Assembly: GCF_050870875.2 (NCBI RefSeq)
Contig: NZ_CP194041.2
Coordinates: forward strand, 744,001 to 808,000
Source of the DNA: Agarivorans sp050870875
GTDB taxonomy: Bacteria; Pseudomonadota; Gammaproteobacteria; Enterobacterales; Celerinatantimonadaceae
Direction: 5' to 3'
Length of the DNA stretch: 64,000 nt
Part shown: piece by piece, positions 28,159-37,396 of the stretch
Numbering within the stretch: the stretch's first letter is position 1
Layout of the letters: each line of letters starts with the position of its first letter
Made by a program: the position numbers and the translations under genes
Notes under the pieces: generated by a model
The model's database searches: none
What the model was told of the DNA's origin: nothing
What the model saw: only the letters and a program-made list of their open reading frames with translations

Positions 28159-29970
28159 TTAACTATTGATAGCTTGGACAGGGGGACTCGCTGAGCGGAG
28201 TCGGATTTCAAATTCGGGGCCAATGTCGCCATGATTACCAACCACTAACTCACCATCGAAGGTTTCCACCAGTCGTTTAGAAATCGCCATGCCTAAACCT
28301 AAACCTTGTTTCTTGGTGGTAAAGAAGGGTTCAAAGATACGTTGCAACTGTTCTTCACTGAGCTGCGGCCCATTATCCCAGATGGCAATGCACTGCCAAT
28401 CGTCGTGTTGGTATTGGCGGATCCCAAGGCGAGCATCGGATTGTTGCTCTAAGGCGTCGATGGCATTGTTAATCAAGTTAATCAGCACTTGTTCCAGTTG
28501 AATGGCGTCGGCCTTAACCCATTGCTCCTCTAAGCCGGAGAATTCGATTTTTATCTCATGTTTCACAATTCTATTGGCTAAGATCGCGAGCGCCGCGTTG
28601 ATTGAACTTGAACTCGAAACACAAGCGATTTGGCCGCTAGATTTGCGAGAGAAAATTTTAAACTTGGCGATCATCTTGCTCATCTTCAAGCAGAGTTTAA
28701 GAATGTCTTGCAAGTTATGAGTGACTTGCTGATATTGTTGCTTTTGCTGAAAGCGTAGTGCGTTTTCGGCGTAGTTTTGCAATGCAGTCAAGGGTTGATT
28801 CAGTTCATGGTTGATCCCTGCGGATAACTCTCCTAGGGTGGCTAATTTGGCTGCTTGCACGAGTTCATCCTCGGTCTTCTTCAAGGTGCTAGCGGTTCGT
28901 TGGTAATCATTCAGCGCTTGTTGTAACTGTTGGTTGCTGATGGTGAGTTGGGCGGTGCGTTGTGCTACGCGACTCTCTAGTTGTTGGTTGATTTGGTCTT
29001 GTAATTGGCGCGCTGACTGTAATTGTCGCCAGTAGAAATACAATAAAACTAAGCCTAAATAACACAGCGAACTGAGCAACATAGCCTTAGCAATCGCTTG
29101 CATATAGCCTTGGTCTGGCGATAGGGCATAGAGGCGCCAGCCGGTGTTCGCTAAGATCCGGCGGGTGTAGATGTAGTCTTGGCTTTGGTCTCGGAAATTC
29201 GGTAAGGTTATTTCACTGTCACGCTTTTTTGGGGCCATGTTAAGCAGTAAATGTTCACCATATTGCTTTGAGTTGATTAACTGTTGGCGTTGTATTTCAG
29301 ATAAAGGTTTAATGCTTTTATATAGCCAATGTGACTGTGATGCGTAAAATACCACACCGTGTTTATCGGTAAGCAAATATTCAAAGCGAGGGTCTCGCCA
29401 ACTCTTATCGATCACATTTAAGGCAACTTTGACCACCAATACTCCAATCACTCGTTGCTGCTGGAGTACTGGCGCAGAAAAGTAATAACCGCGTAATCCT
29501 GAACGAGAACCCAAGGCGAAGTATTGTGCATTCTTTCCTTGCATGGCCGTTTGAAAATAAGGGCGATAACTGTAATTACTATCGATGAAGGTTCGACTGC
29601 TTTGCCAATTACTGGACGCAATGGCAGTGCCGTAAGCGTTGAGTAAATAAGTGACATCGCTGCCTTGCAGTTGATTAATTTTTTGTAAATACAGATTTAA
29701 TGCATGGCGCTGGGCGTCATTGTCTTGGTCATTTAAGGTCGCGAACAGCGGCTGTTGTACTGCCAGTACTTTTGGAAAATTGCGAAAGCGATCCAGTTCA
29801 TGCTGAATACTCAGCTGCAGACGATAACTCTCTCCTGAGAGTTGGGCTTGTCGTTGCTGCTGATCTTGATATTGCGCCGCGGTGCCAGTGATGAGCATTA
29901 GCATCAGCCAAGCGAGAATTAATAGTAGTTTTTGGCTGTTGGTCATGTTGTTGCTCAGCTGTTGTTCCAT
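28159..29970 (-). CDS. dctB: C4-dicarboxylate sensor histidine kinase DctB
   Basis: This is a membrane sensor kinase of about 603 residues. A first membrane helix (LLLILAWLMLMLITGTA) is followed by a double-PAS periplasmic sensor (about 40-280, with YRPYFQTAMQGKNAQYFALGSRSG typical of dicarboxylate sensors) and a second helix near 290. A coiled coil leads to the acceptor region GELSAGINHELNQPLTALQNYAENA (histidine in NHELNQP). The ATPase domain has INNAIDAL, WDNGPQLS and GLGLGMAISKRL. The ATG at 29970 with CAGGG upstream is preferred over the longer frame from 29985. Confidence 0.93.
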   Translation of the reverse strand: MEQQLSNNMTNSQKLLLILAWLMLMLITGTAAQYQDQQQRQAQLSGESYRLQLSIQHELDRFRNFPKVLAVQQPLFATLNDQDNDAQRHALNLYLQKINQLQGSDVTYLLNAYGTAIASSNWQSSRTFIDSNYSYRPYFQTAMQGKNAQYFALGSRSGLRGYYFSAPVLQQQRVIGVLVVKVALNVIDKSWRDPRFEYLLTDKHGVVFYASQSHWLYKSIKPLSEIQRQQLINSKQYGEHLLLNMAPKKRDSEITLPNFRDQSQDYIYTRRILANTGWRLYALSPDQGYMQAIAKAMLLSSLCYLGLVLLYFYWRQLQSARQLQDQINQQLESRVAQRTAQLTISNQQLQQALNDYQRTASTLKKTEDELVQAAKLATLGELSAGINHELNQPLTALQNYAENALRFQQKQQYQQVTHNLQDILKLCLKMSKMIAKFKIFSRKSSGQIACVSSSSSINAALAILANRIVKHEIKIEFSGLEEQWVKADAIQLEQVLINLINNAIDALEQQSDARLGIRQYQHDDWQCIAIWDNGPQLSEEQLQRIFEPFFTTKKQGLGLGMAISKRLVETFDGELVVGNHGDIGPEFEIRLRSASPPVQAINS

Positions 29971-30017
29971 CGCAAGCCCTGTCAATGTTTCAATGTTGCT
30001 AGTTTATTGATTTTTTG

Positions 30018-30037
30018 TAAGCAATGCTGGTTGCTTA
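30018..30037. promoter_or_regulatory. Dyad in the dctB/cysJ divergent region
   Basis: TAAGCAA and TTGCTTA form perfect seven-base arms around TGCTGG. It may be an operator or a transcript hairpin near the dctB start; no regulator is assigned. Confidence 0.35.
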
Positions 30038-30089
30038 GTCACATAGTGGACATGCTTCACGGTGCGGTGATCTTATATTTCCTAAAGTT

Positions 30090-30115
30090 ATAAAGAATCC
30101 CTTTTTATTCTTTAT
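30090..30115. promoter_or_regulatory. Candidate operator of the cysJIH operon
   Basis: ATAAAGAAT and ATTCTTTAT are perfect nine-base arms separated by eight bases, 57 bases before the cysJ ATG. The AT-rich dyad and place are what a LysR-type activator such as CysB would use. The identity is inference. Confidence 0.45.
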
Positions 30116-30171
30116 TGTCTGGACTCTGGCGTGGTTAAACTAGCAGCAATTGTGATTTAGGGTGTGAAAAA

Positions 30172-31959
30172 ATGCTGTTAAAGGAACTTTCGTCATTGGC
30201 CAGCCCACTGTCTGAACAACAGGTGAGTTTGTTACAACAAGCAACGGCTGAACTATCGGCTACTCAGTTAGCTTGGGTCAGTGGGTATTTAGCTGGAATT
30301 GGTCAGAATTCTGGACAATTGGTACCCCAAGCGGTAGCGCACGCAGCGGCTAAGTTAACCATTCTTTACGCCTCTCAAACGGGGAATGCTAAGGGCGTTG
30401 CGGAAGAATTGTTGAGCGCGGCGCAGGCCAAGGGCATCAATGCAGAGTTAGTCAATGTTGCCGACTATAAAACCAAGAGTTTGAAGACCGAAAGCCATTT
30501 GTTGCTGGTGAGTAGCACTAACGGGGAAGGCGAACCACCCGATGACGCGATTGAATTCCATGAGTTTTTGGTTTCAAAGAAAGCGCCTAAGTTAGCGCAG
30601 TTGAAATACGGTGTATTGGCCTTAGGTGATTCAAGCTACGAGTTTTTCTGCCAAACCGGTAAGGATTTTGATGAACGCTTAGCCGCCTTAGGCGCTGAAC
30701 GTCTTTGTGAGCGAGTCGACTGTGATGTTGACTACGATAAAGACGCACAAGCTTGGGCGGAGCAAGCGTTAGCGCAAGTACAGCAAACCTTGCAAAGCGC
30801 GCCCAGTAGCGCGACAGCAAATTTGGCAGCTAGTACGCCAAGCAGTCGTCAATATAATAAGAAAAACCCCTATACAGCCGAGCTGTTGGTTAGCCAAAAA
30901 ATTACCGGTCGTGATTCGGCTAAAGATGTTCGCCATGTCGAAATTGATCTCGCAGAATCAGGCTTACAATATCAGGCAGGTGATGCCCTTGGAGTATGGT
31001 TTGAAAATGACCCTCAGTTGGTGGAGCAAATTCTCACGCGCTTAGTTTTGAGTGCCGATGAGGAGGTCTCGATCGATGGGCAGCCGCTTGCTCTGGCAAA
31101 GGCCCTCACTAGCAAGTTAGAAATCACTCAAACCAGCGGTGCCTTTGTCGAAGCCTGGGCGAGTTGGTCGCAGAGCAAAAAATTACAGGCACTGGTGGCC
31201 GATAAAAACAAACTGCGGGAGTATGCTGCGAGTCATCAGGTAATCGACGTATTACTTGAGAAAAAAGCTAACGTGACTGCGCAGCAGTTGGTGGATGGAT
31301 TGCGTCATTTAACCCCTCGCTTATATTCGATTGCTTCCAGCCAAGCGGAAGTTGAGGAAGAAGTCCATCTCACCGTGGGAGTCGTGAATTACCAACAGGG
31401 TGAGCAGCAACGTTTTGGCGGAGCTTCAGGATTTTTTGCGCGCGCTGAAGAGGGCGCTGCGGTCAAAGTTTTTGTGGAGCATAATGATAACTTCCGTTTA
31501 CCCAGCCAGCCCGATACGCCAGTGATTATGGTTGGTCCGGGAACCGGCATCGCGCCATTCAGGGCCTTCTTACAGCAGCGTGATGCCAGTGATGCTGAAG
31601 GTAAAAACTGGTTGTTTTTTGGCGACCAAACCTTTACTCAGGACTTTTTGTACCAAACCGAGTGGCAGGGCTATCTTAAATCCGGTTTGCTCACCAAGTT
31701 GGATGTGGCCTTCTCGCGCGATCAAGCGGAAAAAATCTATGTGCAAGATCGCCTCAAAGAGAATGCCGCTGAAGTTTATCAATGGTTAGAATCCGGGGCT
31801 CACTTCTACGTGTGCGGGGATGCCAATCGAATGGCGAAAGATGTACACCAAGCGCTGATCGAGATTATTGCTGAGCAGGGAGCGAAAAGCCCTGAGCAAG
31901 CGGAAGAGTATTTAAAACAGTTACGTAGTGCCAAGCGTTATCAGAAGGATGTTTACTAA
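30172..31959 (+). CDS. cysJ: Sulfite reductase [NADPH] flavoprotein alpha subunit
   Basis: This is the electron-donor subunit of sulfite reductase, moving electrons from NADPH through FAD and FMN to CysI. The FMN flavodoxin domain has LYASQTGNAKGVAEEL (about 64-79), STNGEGEPPDDA and LGDSSYEFFCQTGKDFD. The FAD domain has RLYSIASSQ, and the NADPH domain has GPGTGIAPFRAFLQQR and ends AKRYQKDVY. At 595 residues it is close to the 599 of E. coli CysJ. The ATG is at 30172. Its TAA shares one base with the cysI ATG, so translation is coupled. Confidence 0.96.
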   Translation: MLLKELSSLASPLSEQQVSLLQQATAELSATQLAWVSGYLAGIGQNSGQLVPQAVAHAAAKLTILYASQTGNAKGVAEELLSAAQAKGINAELVNVADYKTKSLKTESHLLLVSSTNGEGEPPDDAIEFHEFLVSKKAPKLAQLKYGVLALGDSSYEFFCQTGKDFDERLAALGAERLCERVDCDVDYDKDAQAWAEQALAQVQQTLQSAPSSATANLAASTPSSRQYNKKNPYTAELLVSQKITGRDSAKDVRHVEIDLAESGLQYQAGDALGVWFENDPQLVEQILTRLVLSADEEVSIDGQPLALAKALTSKLEITQTSGAFVEAWASWSQSKKLQALVADKNKLREYAASHQVIDVLLEKKANVTAQQLVDGLRHLTPRLYSIASSQAEVEEEVHLTVGVVNYQQGEQQRFGGASGFFARAEEGAAVKVFVEHNDNFRLPSQPDTPVIMVGPGTGIAPFRAFLQQRDASDAEGKNWLFFGDQTFTQDFLYQTEWQGYLKSGLLTKLDVAFSRDQAEKIYVQDRLKENAAEVYQWLESGAHFYVCGDANRMAKDVHQALIEIIAEQGAKSPEQAEEYLKQLRSAKRYQKDVY

Positions 31960-33662
31960 TGAGTGATAATTTAATTGTTGAAGGCAAATTGTCGGATAAC
32001 GAGCGCCTGAAACGAGAAAGTAACTTCCTGCGTGGCACCATTGAAGCCGATCTGCAGGATCGGATCAGCGGTGGTTTTAGCGCCGATAACTTTCAGCTAA
32101 TTCGTTTCCATGGCATGTATCAGCAAGATGATCGGGATATTCGAGCGGAACGAACCAAGCAAAAATTAGAGCCGCTACATAACGTGATGTTGCGGGCGCG
32201 GATGCCGGGCGGAATTATTCAGCCCAAGCAATGGTTGGCCATCGACAAATTTGCCAGCGAAAAAACTATGTATGGCAGCATTCGTTTAACCACCCGTCAA
32301 ACTTTCCAGTTTCACGGTGTGTTAAAACCAAATATTAAGTTGATGCATCAAACTTTGGATAGTATTGGTATTGATTCGATTGCCACCGCTGGCGACGTTA
32401 ACCGCAACGTCTTGTGTACCAGTAATCCGGTTGAATCAGAATTGCATCAGCAGGCTTACCTGTGGGCCACTAAGATTAGTGAACACTTACTGCCGAAGAC
32501 ACGAGCTTATGCTGAAATTTGGCTCGACGGTGAAAAAATAGAAGGTGGTGACGAAGAGCCTATCCTCGGCTCAAATTATTTGCCGCGTAAGTTTAAAACC
32601 ACAGTGGTGATCCCACCGCATAACGACATTGACGTGCATGCCAACGATCTTAACTTCGTGGCCATTGCCGAACAAGGGCAGTTGATTGGCTTCAATGTTC
32701 TCGTCGGTGGGGGCTTGGCTATGACTCATGGTGATAAGTCGACCTATCCACGTCGAGCGGATGACTTTGGTTTTATTCCCTTAGCTAAAACTCTCGATGT
32801 TGCCGCTGCAGTGGTCACCACGCAACGTGATTGGGGGAACCGAGTTAATCGTAAGAATGCCAAGACCAAGTACACCCTCGATCGGGTGGGGATCGATACT
32901 TTTAAAACGGAAGTTGAAAAACGAGCGGGGATTCAGTTTGAAGCGAGCCGTCCTTATGAGTTCACATCGCGTGGCGATCGCATCGGTTGGGTCGAAGGGA
33001 TTGATGGTAAGCACCACTTAACCTTGTTTATTGAGAATGGCCGCTTGCTTGATTATCCGGGCAAACCCCTAAAAACCGGCTTGGCTAAGATTGCCGAAAT
33101 TCATCAAGGTGATTTTCGCATGACCGCCAACCAAAATTTGGTGGTAGCAGGGGTCCCTGCTGCGCAGAAGGCTCAGATTGAAGCCTTAGCGCGTGAACAT
33201 GGTTTAATGAATGATAGCCATAGTCAGCAGCGCTTCAATTCCATGGCTTGTGTGGCTTTTCCTACCTGTCCATTAGCGATGGCCGAGGCAGAACGTTATT
33301 TGCCGAGCTTGGTTGATGATGTAGAAAGCCTATTAAATAAACATAACATGGCCGAGCAACATATTATTTTGCGGGTCACTGGCTGCCCCAATGGCTGTGG
33401 CCGTGCCATGTTGGCTGAAGCTGGTTTAGTGGGTAAAGGGCCTGGTAAGTACAATTTATATTTAGGTGGTAACCAAAGTGGAACACGTATTCCTAAGCTC
33501 TATTTAGAGGGCATCGATGAACAACAAATTCTGTCGGAACTTGACGGTTTAATTGCTCGCTGGTCGGTAGAACGTGAATCTGAAGAAGCTTTTGGTGACT
33601 TTGTTATTCGTGTTGGTATCGTCGCTGAAGTTAAAGTAAGCGCTAGGGATTTTCATGCCTAA
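31959..33662 (+). CDS. cysI: Sulfite reductase hemoprotein beta subunit
   Basis: This is the catalytic subunit that reduces sulfite to sulfide at a siroheme coupled to a [4Fe-4S] cluster. The four cluster cysteines are in ACVAFPTCPLA and TGCPNGCGRAM, the standard C-x5-C and C-x3-C pairs. The repeated sulfite/nitrite reductase ferredoxin-like halves are present (IRLTTRQTFQFHG and FRMTANQNLVV). At 567 residues it is full length. No siroheme synthase gene (cysG) is nearby. Confidence 0.96.
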   Translation: MSDNLIVEGKLSDNERLKRESNFLRGTIEADLQDRISGGFSADNFQLIRFHGMYQQDDRDIRAERTKQKLEPLHNVMLRARMPGGIIQPKQWLAIDKFASEKTMYGSIRLTTRQTFQFHGVLKPNIKLMHQTLDSIGIDSIATAGDVNRNVLCTSNPVESELHQQAYLWATKISEHLLPKTRAYAEIWLDGEKIEGGDEEPILGSNYLPRKFKTTVVIPPHNDIDVHANDLNFVAIAEQGQLIGFNVLVGGGLAMTHGDKSTYPRRADDFGFIPLAKTLDVAAAVVTTQRDWGNRVNRKNAKTKYTLDRVGIDTFKTEVEKRAGIQFEASRPYEFTSRGDRIGWVEGIDGKHHLTLFIENGRLLDYPGKPLKTGLAKIAEIHQGDFRMTANQNLVVAGVPAAQKAQIEALAREHGLMNDSHSQQRFNSMACVAFPTCPLAMAEAERYLPSLVDDVESLLNKHNMAEQHIILRVTGCPNGCGRAMLAEAGLVGKGPGKYNLYLGGNQSGTRIPKLYLEGIDEQQILSELDGLIARWSVERESEEAFGDFVIRVGIVAEVKVSARDFHA

Positions 33663-34407
33663 CTTAGATTTGCAGCAGCTAGTTAAGCTGCCGCATGAGT
33701 TAAGAAAAGCAGAGTTAGCCTCGGTCAATCAGACCTTAGAGGCTAAAACTGCACAGCAGCGTATTGAGTGGGCTTTAGAGCACTTACCACAACAGGCGGT
33801 GCTTACTTCGAGCTTTGGTATTCAAGCGGCTGTGAGCTTGCATATGTTGACTCAAGTAAAGCCAGATATGCCAGTGATTTTGACTGATACGGGCTACTTA
33901 TTTCCTGAAACCTATCGTTTTATCGATGAACTGACGGCCCGTTTGAACCTAAATTTAAAAGTGTATCGAGCTCAGCAGTCTAATGCTTGGCAAGAGGCGC
34001 GCTTCGGTAAGCTTTGGGAGCAGGGGGTCGAGGGCTTGAAGCAGTACAATACGCTTAACAAGGTCGAGCCGATGCAGCGGGCTTTTCAAGAACTAAATGT
34101 TCAAACTTGGTTCTCGGGTTTACGTCGTAGCCAATCATCGAGCCGTTCAGAGCTGCCTGTGCTGCAGATCCAAAATGGGAGTTTCAAATTGTTGCCAATT
34201 ATTGATTGGAGCAATAAGGACGTGCATTACTATTTGCAAGAGCATTCCTTACCCTATCATCCGCTCTGGGAGCAGGGTTATGTTTCGGTAGGGGATGTGC
34301 AAACGTCACAACCCTTACAGGCGGGTATGAGTGAGGAAGACACCCGTTTTTACGGTTTGAAACGTGAATGTGGGATCCACGAAGAAGTTGCGGGAAGTGG
34401 TATTTAA
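33655..34407 (+). CDS. cysH: Phosphoadenylyl-sulfate (PAPS) reductase
   Basis: This enzyme reduces PAPS to sulfite with thioredoxin. The PP-loop-like AVLTSSFGIQAAV (about 49-61) and VILTDTGYLFPETYRFID are present. The catalytic cysteine lies in the C-terminal KRECGIHEE. The CC and CxxC cluster motifs of APS reductases are absent, so PAPS specificity is likely. At 250 residues it matches E. coli CysH. It overlaps the cysI end by eight bases and closes the cysJIH operon. Confidence 0.95.
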   Translation: MPNLDLQQLVKLPHELRKAELASVNQTLEAKTAQQRIEWALEHLPQQAVLTSSFGIQAAVSLHMLTQVKPDMPVILTDTGYLFPETYRFIDELTARLNLNLKVYRAQQSNAWQEARFGKLWEQGVEGLKQYNTLNKVEPMQRAFQELNVQTWFSGLRRSQSSSRSELPVLQIQNGSFKLLPIIDWSNKDVHYYLQEHSLPYHPLWEQGYVSVGDVQTSQPLQAGMSEEDTRFYGLKRECGIHEEVAGSGI

Positions 34408-34703
34408 TGAATATGTAGCTCATATGAGCTCCAAACAATTCAAATGCTGGTGGGGTGGTTATTAAACCATTCTGCTGGTAGGTCTGATAAGTTCAGGCTC
34501 GTTTTGTTGGTGCTTTTATGGCCTGCTTGAAAGGGGGATTTACTGCTATCGCTTATCTTTTTGTGTGGTACTTAAAGTCATAGAAATGCCTGTTGAAGTA
34601 TTCTGCGCAGTTTATCGCTTATAACATTCGCTGAGGTAAGTCTTTGGGATTGCGATATTTTGCTGCTAATTCAGGGAGTACCCAAGTCTAAACGTTGCTC
34701 CGC
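34408..34703. other. Intergenic region after cysH
   Basis: About 296 bases hold no supported gene. A 14-base palindrome AGCTCATATGAGCT (34417-34430) follows the cysH stop but lacks a T-run, so a terminator is not certain. Confidence 0.4.
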
Positions 34704-35525
34704 TCAAACTAATTCGAAGTAGTTTTGTAATAATACGCTCAGTTGTTCCTGATAAGATGGCTGTGGCTGTTTTTCAATCAGTTTCGCCAACTCGTCACCA
34801 ATCGGTGTAAAACGATGATAAGTCAATTTCACTCCTTTATAGCGAGAACGTAGTTGATATTGGGTTGTCCCGTGGGTTAGTGCGGTATTGTGTTGAATAG
34901 AAGGGCGAATTTCTAATTCTCGATCGAACAGCAGACCTAATTCGGTGAGCTGTAAAATATAGTGATAAGGCATCCGGTGCTGGCCTAAGCTTATTTTTTC
35001 CAACCTAGCTCTTACCAAGCCTAAGTTACTCGCTGGCCTGACGGCTCCGGTGATGATCTTGTGATTGCTTTCCCCCCCGACCGTTGAACTGAGCTCACAA
35101 GCCGTATGAAACCATAAAGCTTCTCTTTGCGTCATTAACTTCAAAGTCCTTAGTGCCTTGACCGAAAAGCTGCCGGGAATGCTTAATTCTTGGCTTAAAA
35201 TATCGGCCCACAATAACTGCATCGATTTTACTTGGGTATTACTGGCAAGCTTTAAAAACTCGCTCATCCAATCGGCATCAGGTTCACTGCCAAGGTCTTG
35301 TTCGCTAGTTTTTTGTGCTGCAAGGAAAAATATGTTCTCTAAGTTTTTTTGTTCAACCGCTTGCTCAACAATTGAGCGAGCCTGAGCTCTTTGCGACCAA
35401 GTTGAATTGGGTTGCTGCTTTCTTAGCAAGGCATCTAAACCGCGTTGTTTGGCTATTTTTACCAGGCGTAAGCTGGTGTTTTCTACTTGGCTGGTTTTAT
35501 TTTCGATGATCGGCTTGTCTGACAT
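34704..35525 (-). CDS. TIGR03899/DUF2806-like conserved protein
   Basis: This is a soluble protein of about 273 residues with no signal peptide or membrane helix. The conserved core is SMQLLWADILSQELSIPGSFSVKALRTLKLMTQREALWF (about 110-150), which resembles a family of unknown function found in Vibrio, Shewanella and relatives. A larger frame reaches 35675, but the ATG at 35525 has GGGAGAG six bases upstream and starts the conserved part, so it is chosen. No function is known. It stands alone and is divergent from a small plus-strand ORF. Confidence 0.7.
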   Translation of the reverse strand: MSDKPIIENKTSQVENTSLRLVKIAKQRGLDALLRKQQPNSTWSQRAQARSIVEQAVEQKNLENIFFLAAQKTSEQDLGSEPDADWMSEFLKLASNTQVKSMQLLWADILSQELSIPGSFSVKALRTLKLMTQREALWFHTACELSSTVGGESNHKIITGAVRPASNLGLVRARLEKISLGQHRMPYHYILQLTELGLLFDRELEIRPSIQHNTALTHGTTQYQLRSRYKGVKLTYHRFTPIGDELAKLIEKQPQPSYQEQLSVLLQNYFELV

Positions 35526-35637
35526 TGAACTCTCCCTCGCTTTAGCTGTTTTACTGAGGATTTGCGCATAAAGCAAGTTTGCTTTTGTTGTTAAAGGTGT
35601 TAAATTTAGGTTAACTAAAAACCGTGTGGGGGTAATT

Positions 35638-35742
35638 GTGTTAAAAAACCTTACCGTATGGGCGAAACGACACAAACTCTTAACTTTGTTAATGAGTGCT
35701 TATGTGCTTAGTTTATTGGTTCTGATGATGATGTTTGAATAG
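35638..35742 (+). CDS. Putative 34-residue single-pass membrane peptide
   Basis: The GTG at 35638 follows TGGGGGTAATT, a good ribosome site. The peptide has a basic N-terminus (WAKRHK) and one hydrophobic helix (LLTLLMSAYVLSLLVLMMMF) ending at TAG 35740-35742. This is the usual shape of small bacterial membrane peptides. A hairpin follows at once. I do not know its function, and short frames like this can arise by chance. Confidence 0.5.
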   Translation: MLKNLTVWAKRHKLLTLLMSAYVLSLLVLMMMFE

Positions 35743-35761
35743 GCGTAATGCTGCTTACGCC
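35742..35761. terminator. Hairpin after the small membrane peptide ORF
   Basis: GGCGTAA and TTACGCC pair perfectly around TGCTGC immediately after the stop codon. There is no T-run, so it may be a weak terminator or stabiliser. Confidence 0.4.
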
Positions 35762-35771
35762 AGAGTGACGA

Positions 35772-36314
35772 TTAAATATGCGAGTAGATGAGTTTAATCA
35801 CTTGCTTAATTTCTTGTTTGTTCAATGCCCCATCTTTGGCAAATAATATTTTACCTTGCGTATCGAGTAAAATAATCGCTGAAGATTTAGGTTTTATATC
35901 TAGTAAATCAAATAGTTGCCCATCTTTATCTAATACAAAACTAGCATGTGGAAATTTTTTCTTATTGCTTTTCAGCTTGCTTTGAACAAACATTGAAGTA
36001 CCGAAAATAGCGTCATCAAGGTTCACAATAGTGGTTGTTTGATATGTTTGAGCCGCAAAGTTAGCATTTTTAATCGCCTCAATCATGGCTGCATTAATCT
36101 CTTTAGCGCTGCTGCGTCCAGCCATTGCCTGTACCAAGCGGACTTTACCTGCCAGTTGTTTGGTATTCCATGGACTATAGCTTATCTGTTCGTCAACTAG
36201 TTGTAACTCGCCCACCTTGTCTATAGAAATGTTGGGCAGAGACTCTCCCAGACTGAGGTTGAGTGCCATCACCCAAGTTGGTAGTAGGCTGAAGAACAAT
36301 ATTAGATATTTCAC
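35772..36314 (-). CDS. ytfJ: YtfJ-like periplasmic thioredoxin-fold protein
   Basis: This 180-residue protein has a signal peptide (MKYLILFFSLLPTWVMA). Its core matches the YtfJ family: SPWNTKQLAGKVRLVQAMAGRSSAKEIN, then TTTIVNLDDAIFGTSMFV and SFVLDKDGQLFDLLD. The fold is thioredoxin-like, but the CxxC redox motif is absent, so it is not an ordinary disulfide enzyme. Its role in the periplasm is not established. Two palindromes, one with a FadR-type core, lie upstream of the start. Confidence 0.8.
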   Translation of the reverse strand: MKYLILFFSLLPTWVMALNLSLGESLPNISIDKVGELQLVDEQISYSPWNTKQLAGKVRLVQAMAGRSSAKEINAAMIEAIKNANFAAQTYQTTTIVNLDDAIFGTSMFVQSKLKSNKKKFPHASFVLDKDGQLFDLLDIKPKSSAIILLDTQGKILFAKDGALNKQEIKQVIKLIYSHI

Positions 36315-36343
36315 GTGCCGTTCCTTTTTATTGACAGTTAAAG

Positions 36344-36373
36344 CAGGTCAGACCTGTTATAAACATTTATAAC
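36344..36373. promoter_or_regulatory. Two adjacent dyads upstream of ytfJ (FadR-type core)
   Basis: CAGGTC-A-GACCTG (36344-36356) contains GGTCNGACC, the core of FadR-subfamily GntR operators. It adjoins GTTATAA-ACAT-TTATAAC (36356-36373), a second perfect dyad. They lie 30-60 bases before the ytfJ start, a typical operator place. Confidence 0.4.
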
Positions 36374-36389
36374 AAAAAAGCAACAGATG

Positions 36390-37316
36390 TTAATAGAGGG
36401 CATCACTAATCAGTTCTACATCTGCGAGCTGCATCTCGTTTATCAGCTCTGAAGATCCAGAGATTAACACCAGGGTATGCTGTCCAAGAGTAATCGTTGG
36501 GCCTTCGATACCACTATTGGCGTCTATAGTTAGCCAAGCGGGTGAGGCACTACCAACGCTATGTGCAGGATAAACCATATACAGTGAATAGTCTGGGGCT
36601 AATTCACTGAGCATCAACGCCAGTAATAAGGCGCGTTCATCGCTATCCGCCAGATTATCCTTGAGTACATGGAGCGGTGGAGAAAAACTGTCACTGATTT
36701 CTCGTTTTACTGGAATGGTGAGTAGCCATGCTTGTGCCTCCGCTAGCGTTTGGTTGAGATCTTTCAAGGGCTGAAAGTTTTTTATTAATGGCAGCATTCG
36801 ATTCCGATTTTGGTAGAACAGCTGCGAATAATTGGGCCGAACACAAGGGTATTGAGTGCCTCGCGGATGTCGACAAGGTAATAGACCTAAGTGGCGAAAT
36901 GCGTCTTGAGTATATTGTTGGTAGGCTTCCCAAAGCATCTCGGAAGAAGGGGTATCAGGATTACTGGCTAATATTTTAAGAATATCTTTTGGTGCCGCCG
37001 TTGGCTGCTCAGCATATTGATTGATCATGACTAAAGCGTGCTCTAGGCGAGGGTTTAAGTAAGCACTAATCGCTTTGGTTGGATAAGTCAGACTATAACT
37101 GATCCTAAATTGTTCTATTGCCGATTGTTTTAAGAGTTCTTGAGAGAAATGCAGGCGCATTTGTCGTAGCTGACCTTGGGGATTTGACCATTGCCACTCG
37201 CCGTTAAAGGCTTGCTCATCTAGCGGCTTAAGCGTTAAGTCAGCGGCCGATGCAAGGGGACTAAACAGTAATACGGGCATTAAAATAAATCGCCATAAAG
37301 CCATTAAACTAAGCAT
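36390..37316 (-). CDS. Hypothetical exported protein
   Basis: I do not recognise this protein of about 308 residues. It has a signal peptide (ALWRFILMPVLLFSPLASA). A C-terminal stretch DNLADSDERALLLALMLSEL followed by YSLYMVYP faintly resembles transglutaminase-like proteins, but no catalytic Cys-His-Asp set is visible, so I do not assign it. The ATG at 37316 has GGGAG six to seven bases upstream; the frame also reaches a TTG at 37319. It lies between a Kazal-like lipoprotein gene and ytfJ on the same strand. Confidence 0.65.
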   Translation of the reverse strand: MLSLMALWRFILMPVLLFSPLASAADLTLKPLDEQAFNGEWQWSNPQGQLRQMRLHFSQELLKQSAIEQFRISYSLTYPTKAISAYLNPRLEHALVMINQYAEQPTAAPKDILKILASNPDTPSSEMLWEAYQQYTQDAFRHLGLLPCRHPRGTQYPCVRPNYSQLFYQNRNRMLPLIKNFQPLKDLNQTLAEAQAWLLTIPVKREISDSFSPPLHVLKDNLADSDERALLLALMLSELAPDYSLYMVYPAHSVGSASPAWLTIDANSGIEGPTITLGQHTLVLISGSSELINEMQLADVELISDALY

Positions 37317-37396
37317 CAATAGCTCCCGATATAGTGAGCGTATACTTAAGTTAATAGCAGTATTTGGTTAAATTACTAAGTTTTGTGAGTGCTTTG

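Noticed and set aside
36390..37316. Transglutaminase-like reading of the exported hypothetical protein
   Set aside because: A short stretch is suggestive, but no Cys-His-Asp set is present, so the family is not assigned.
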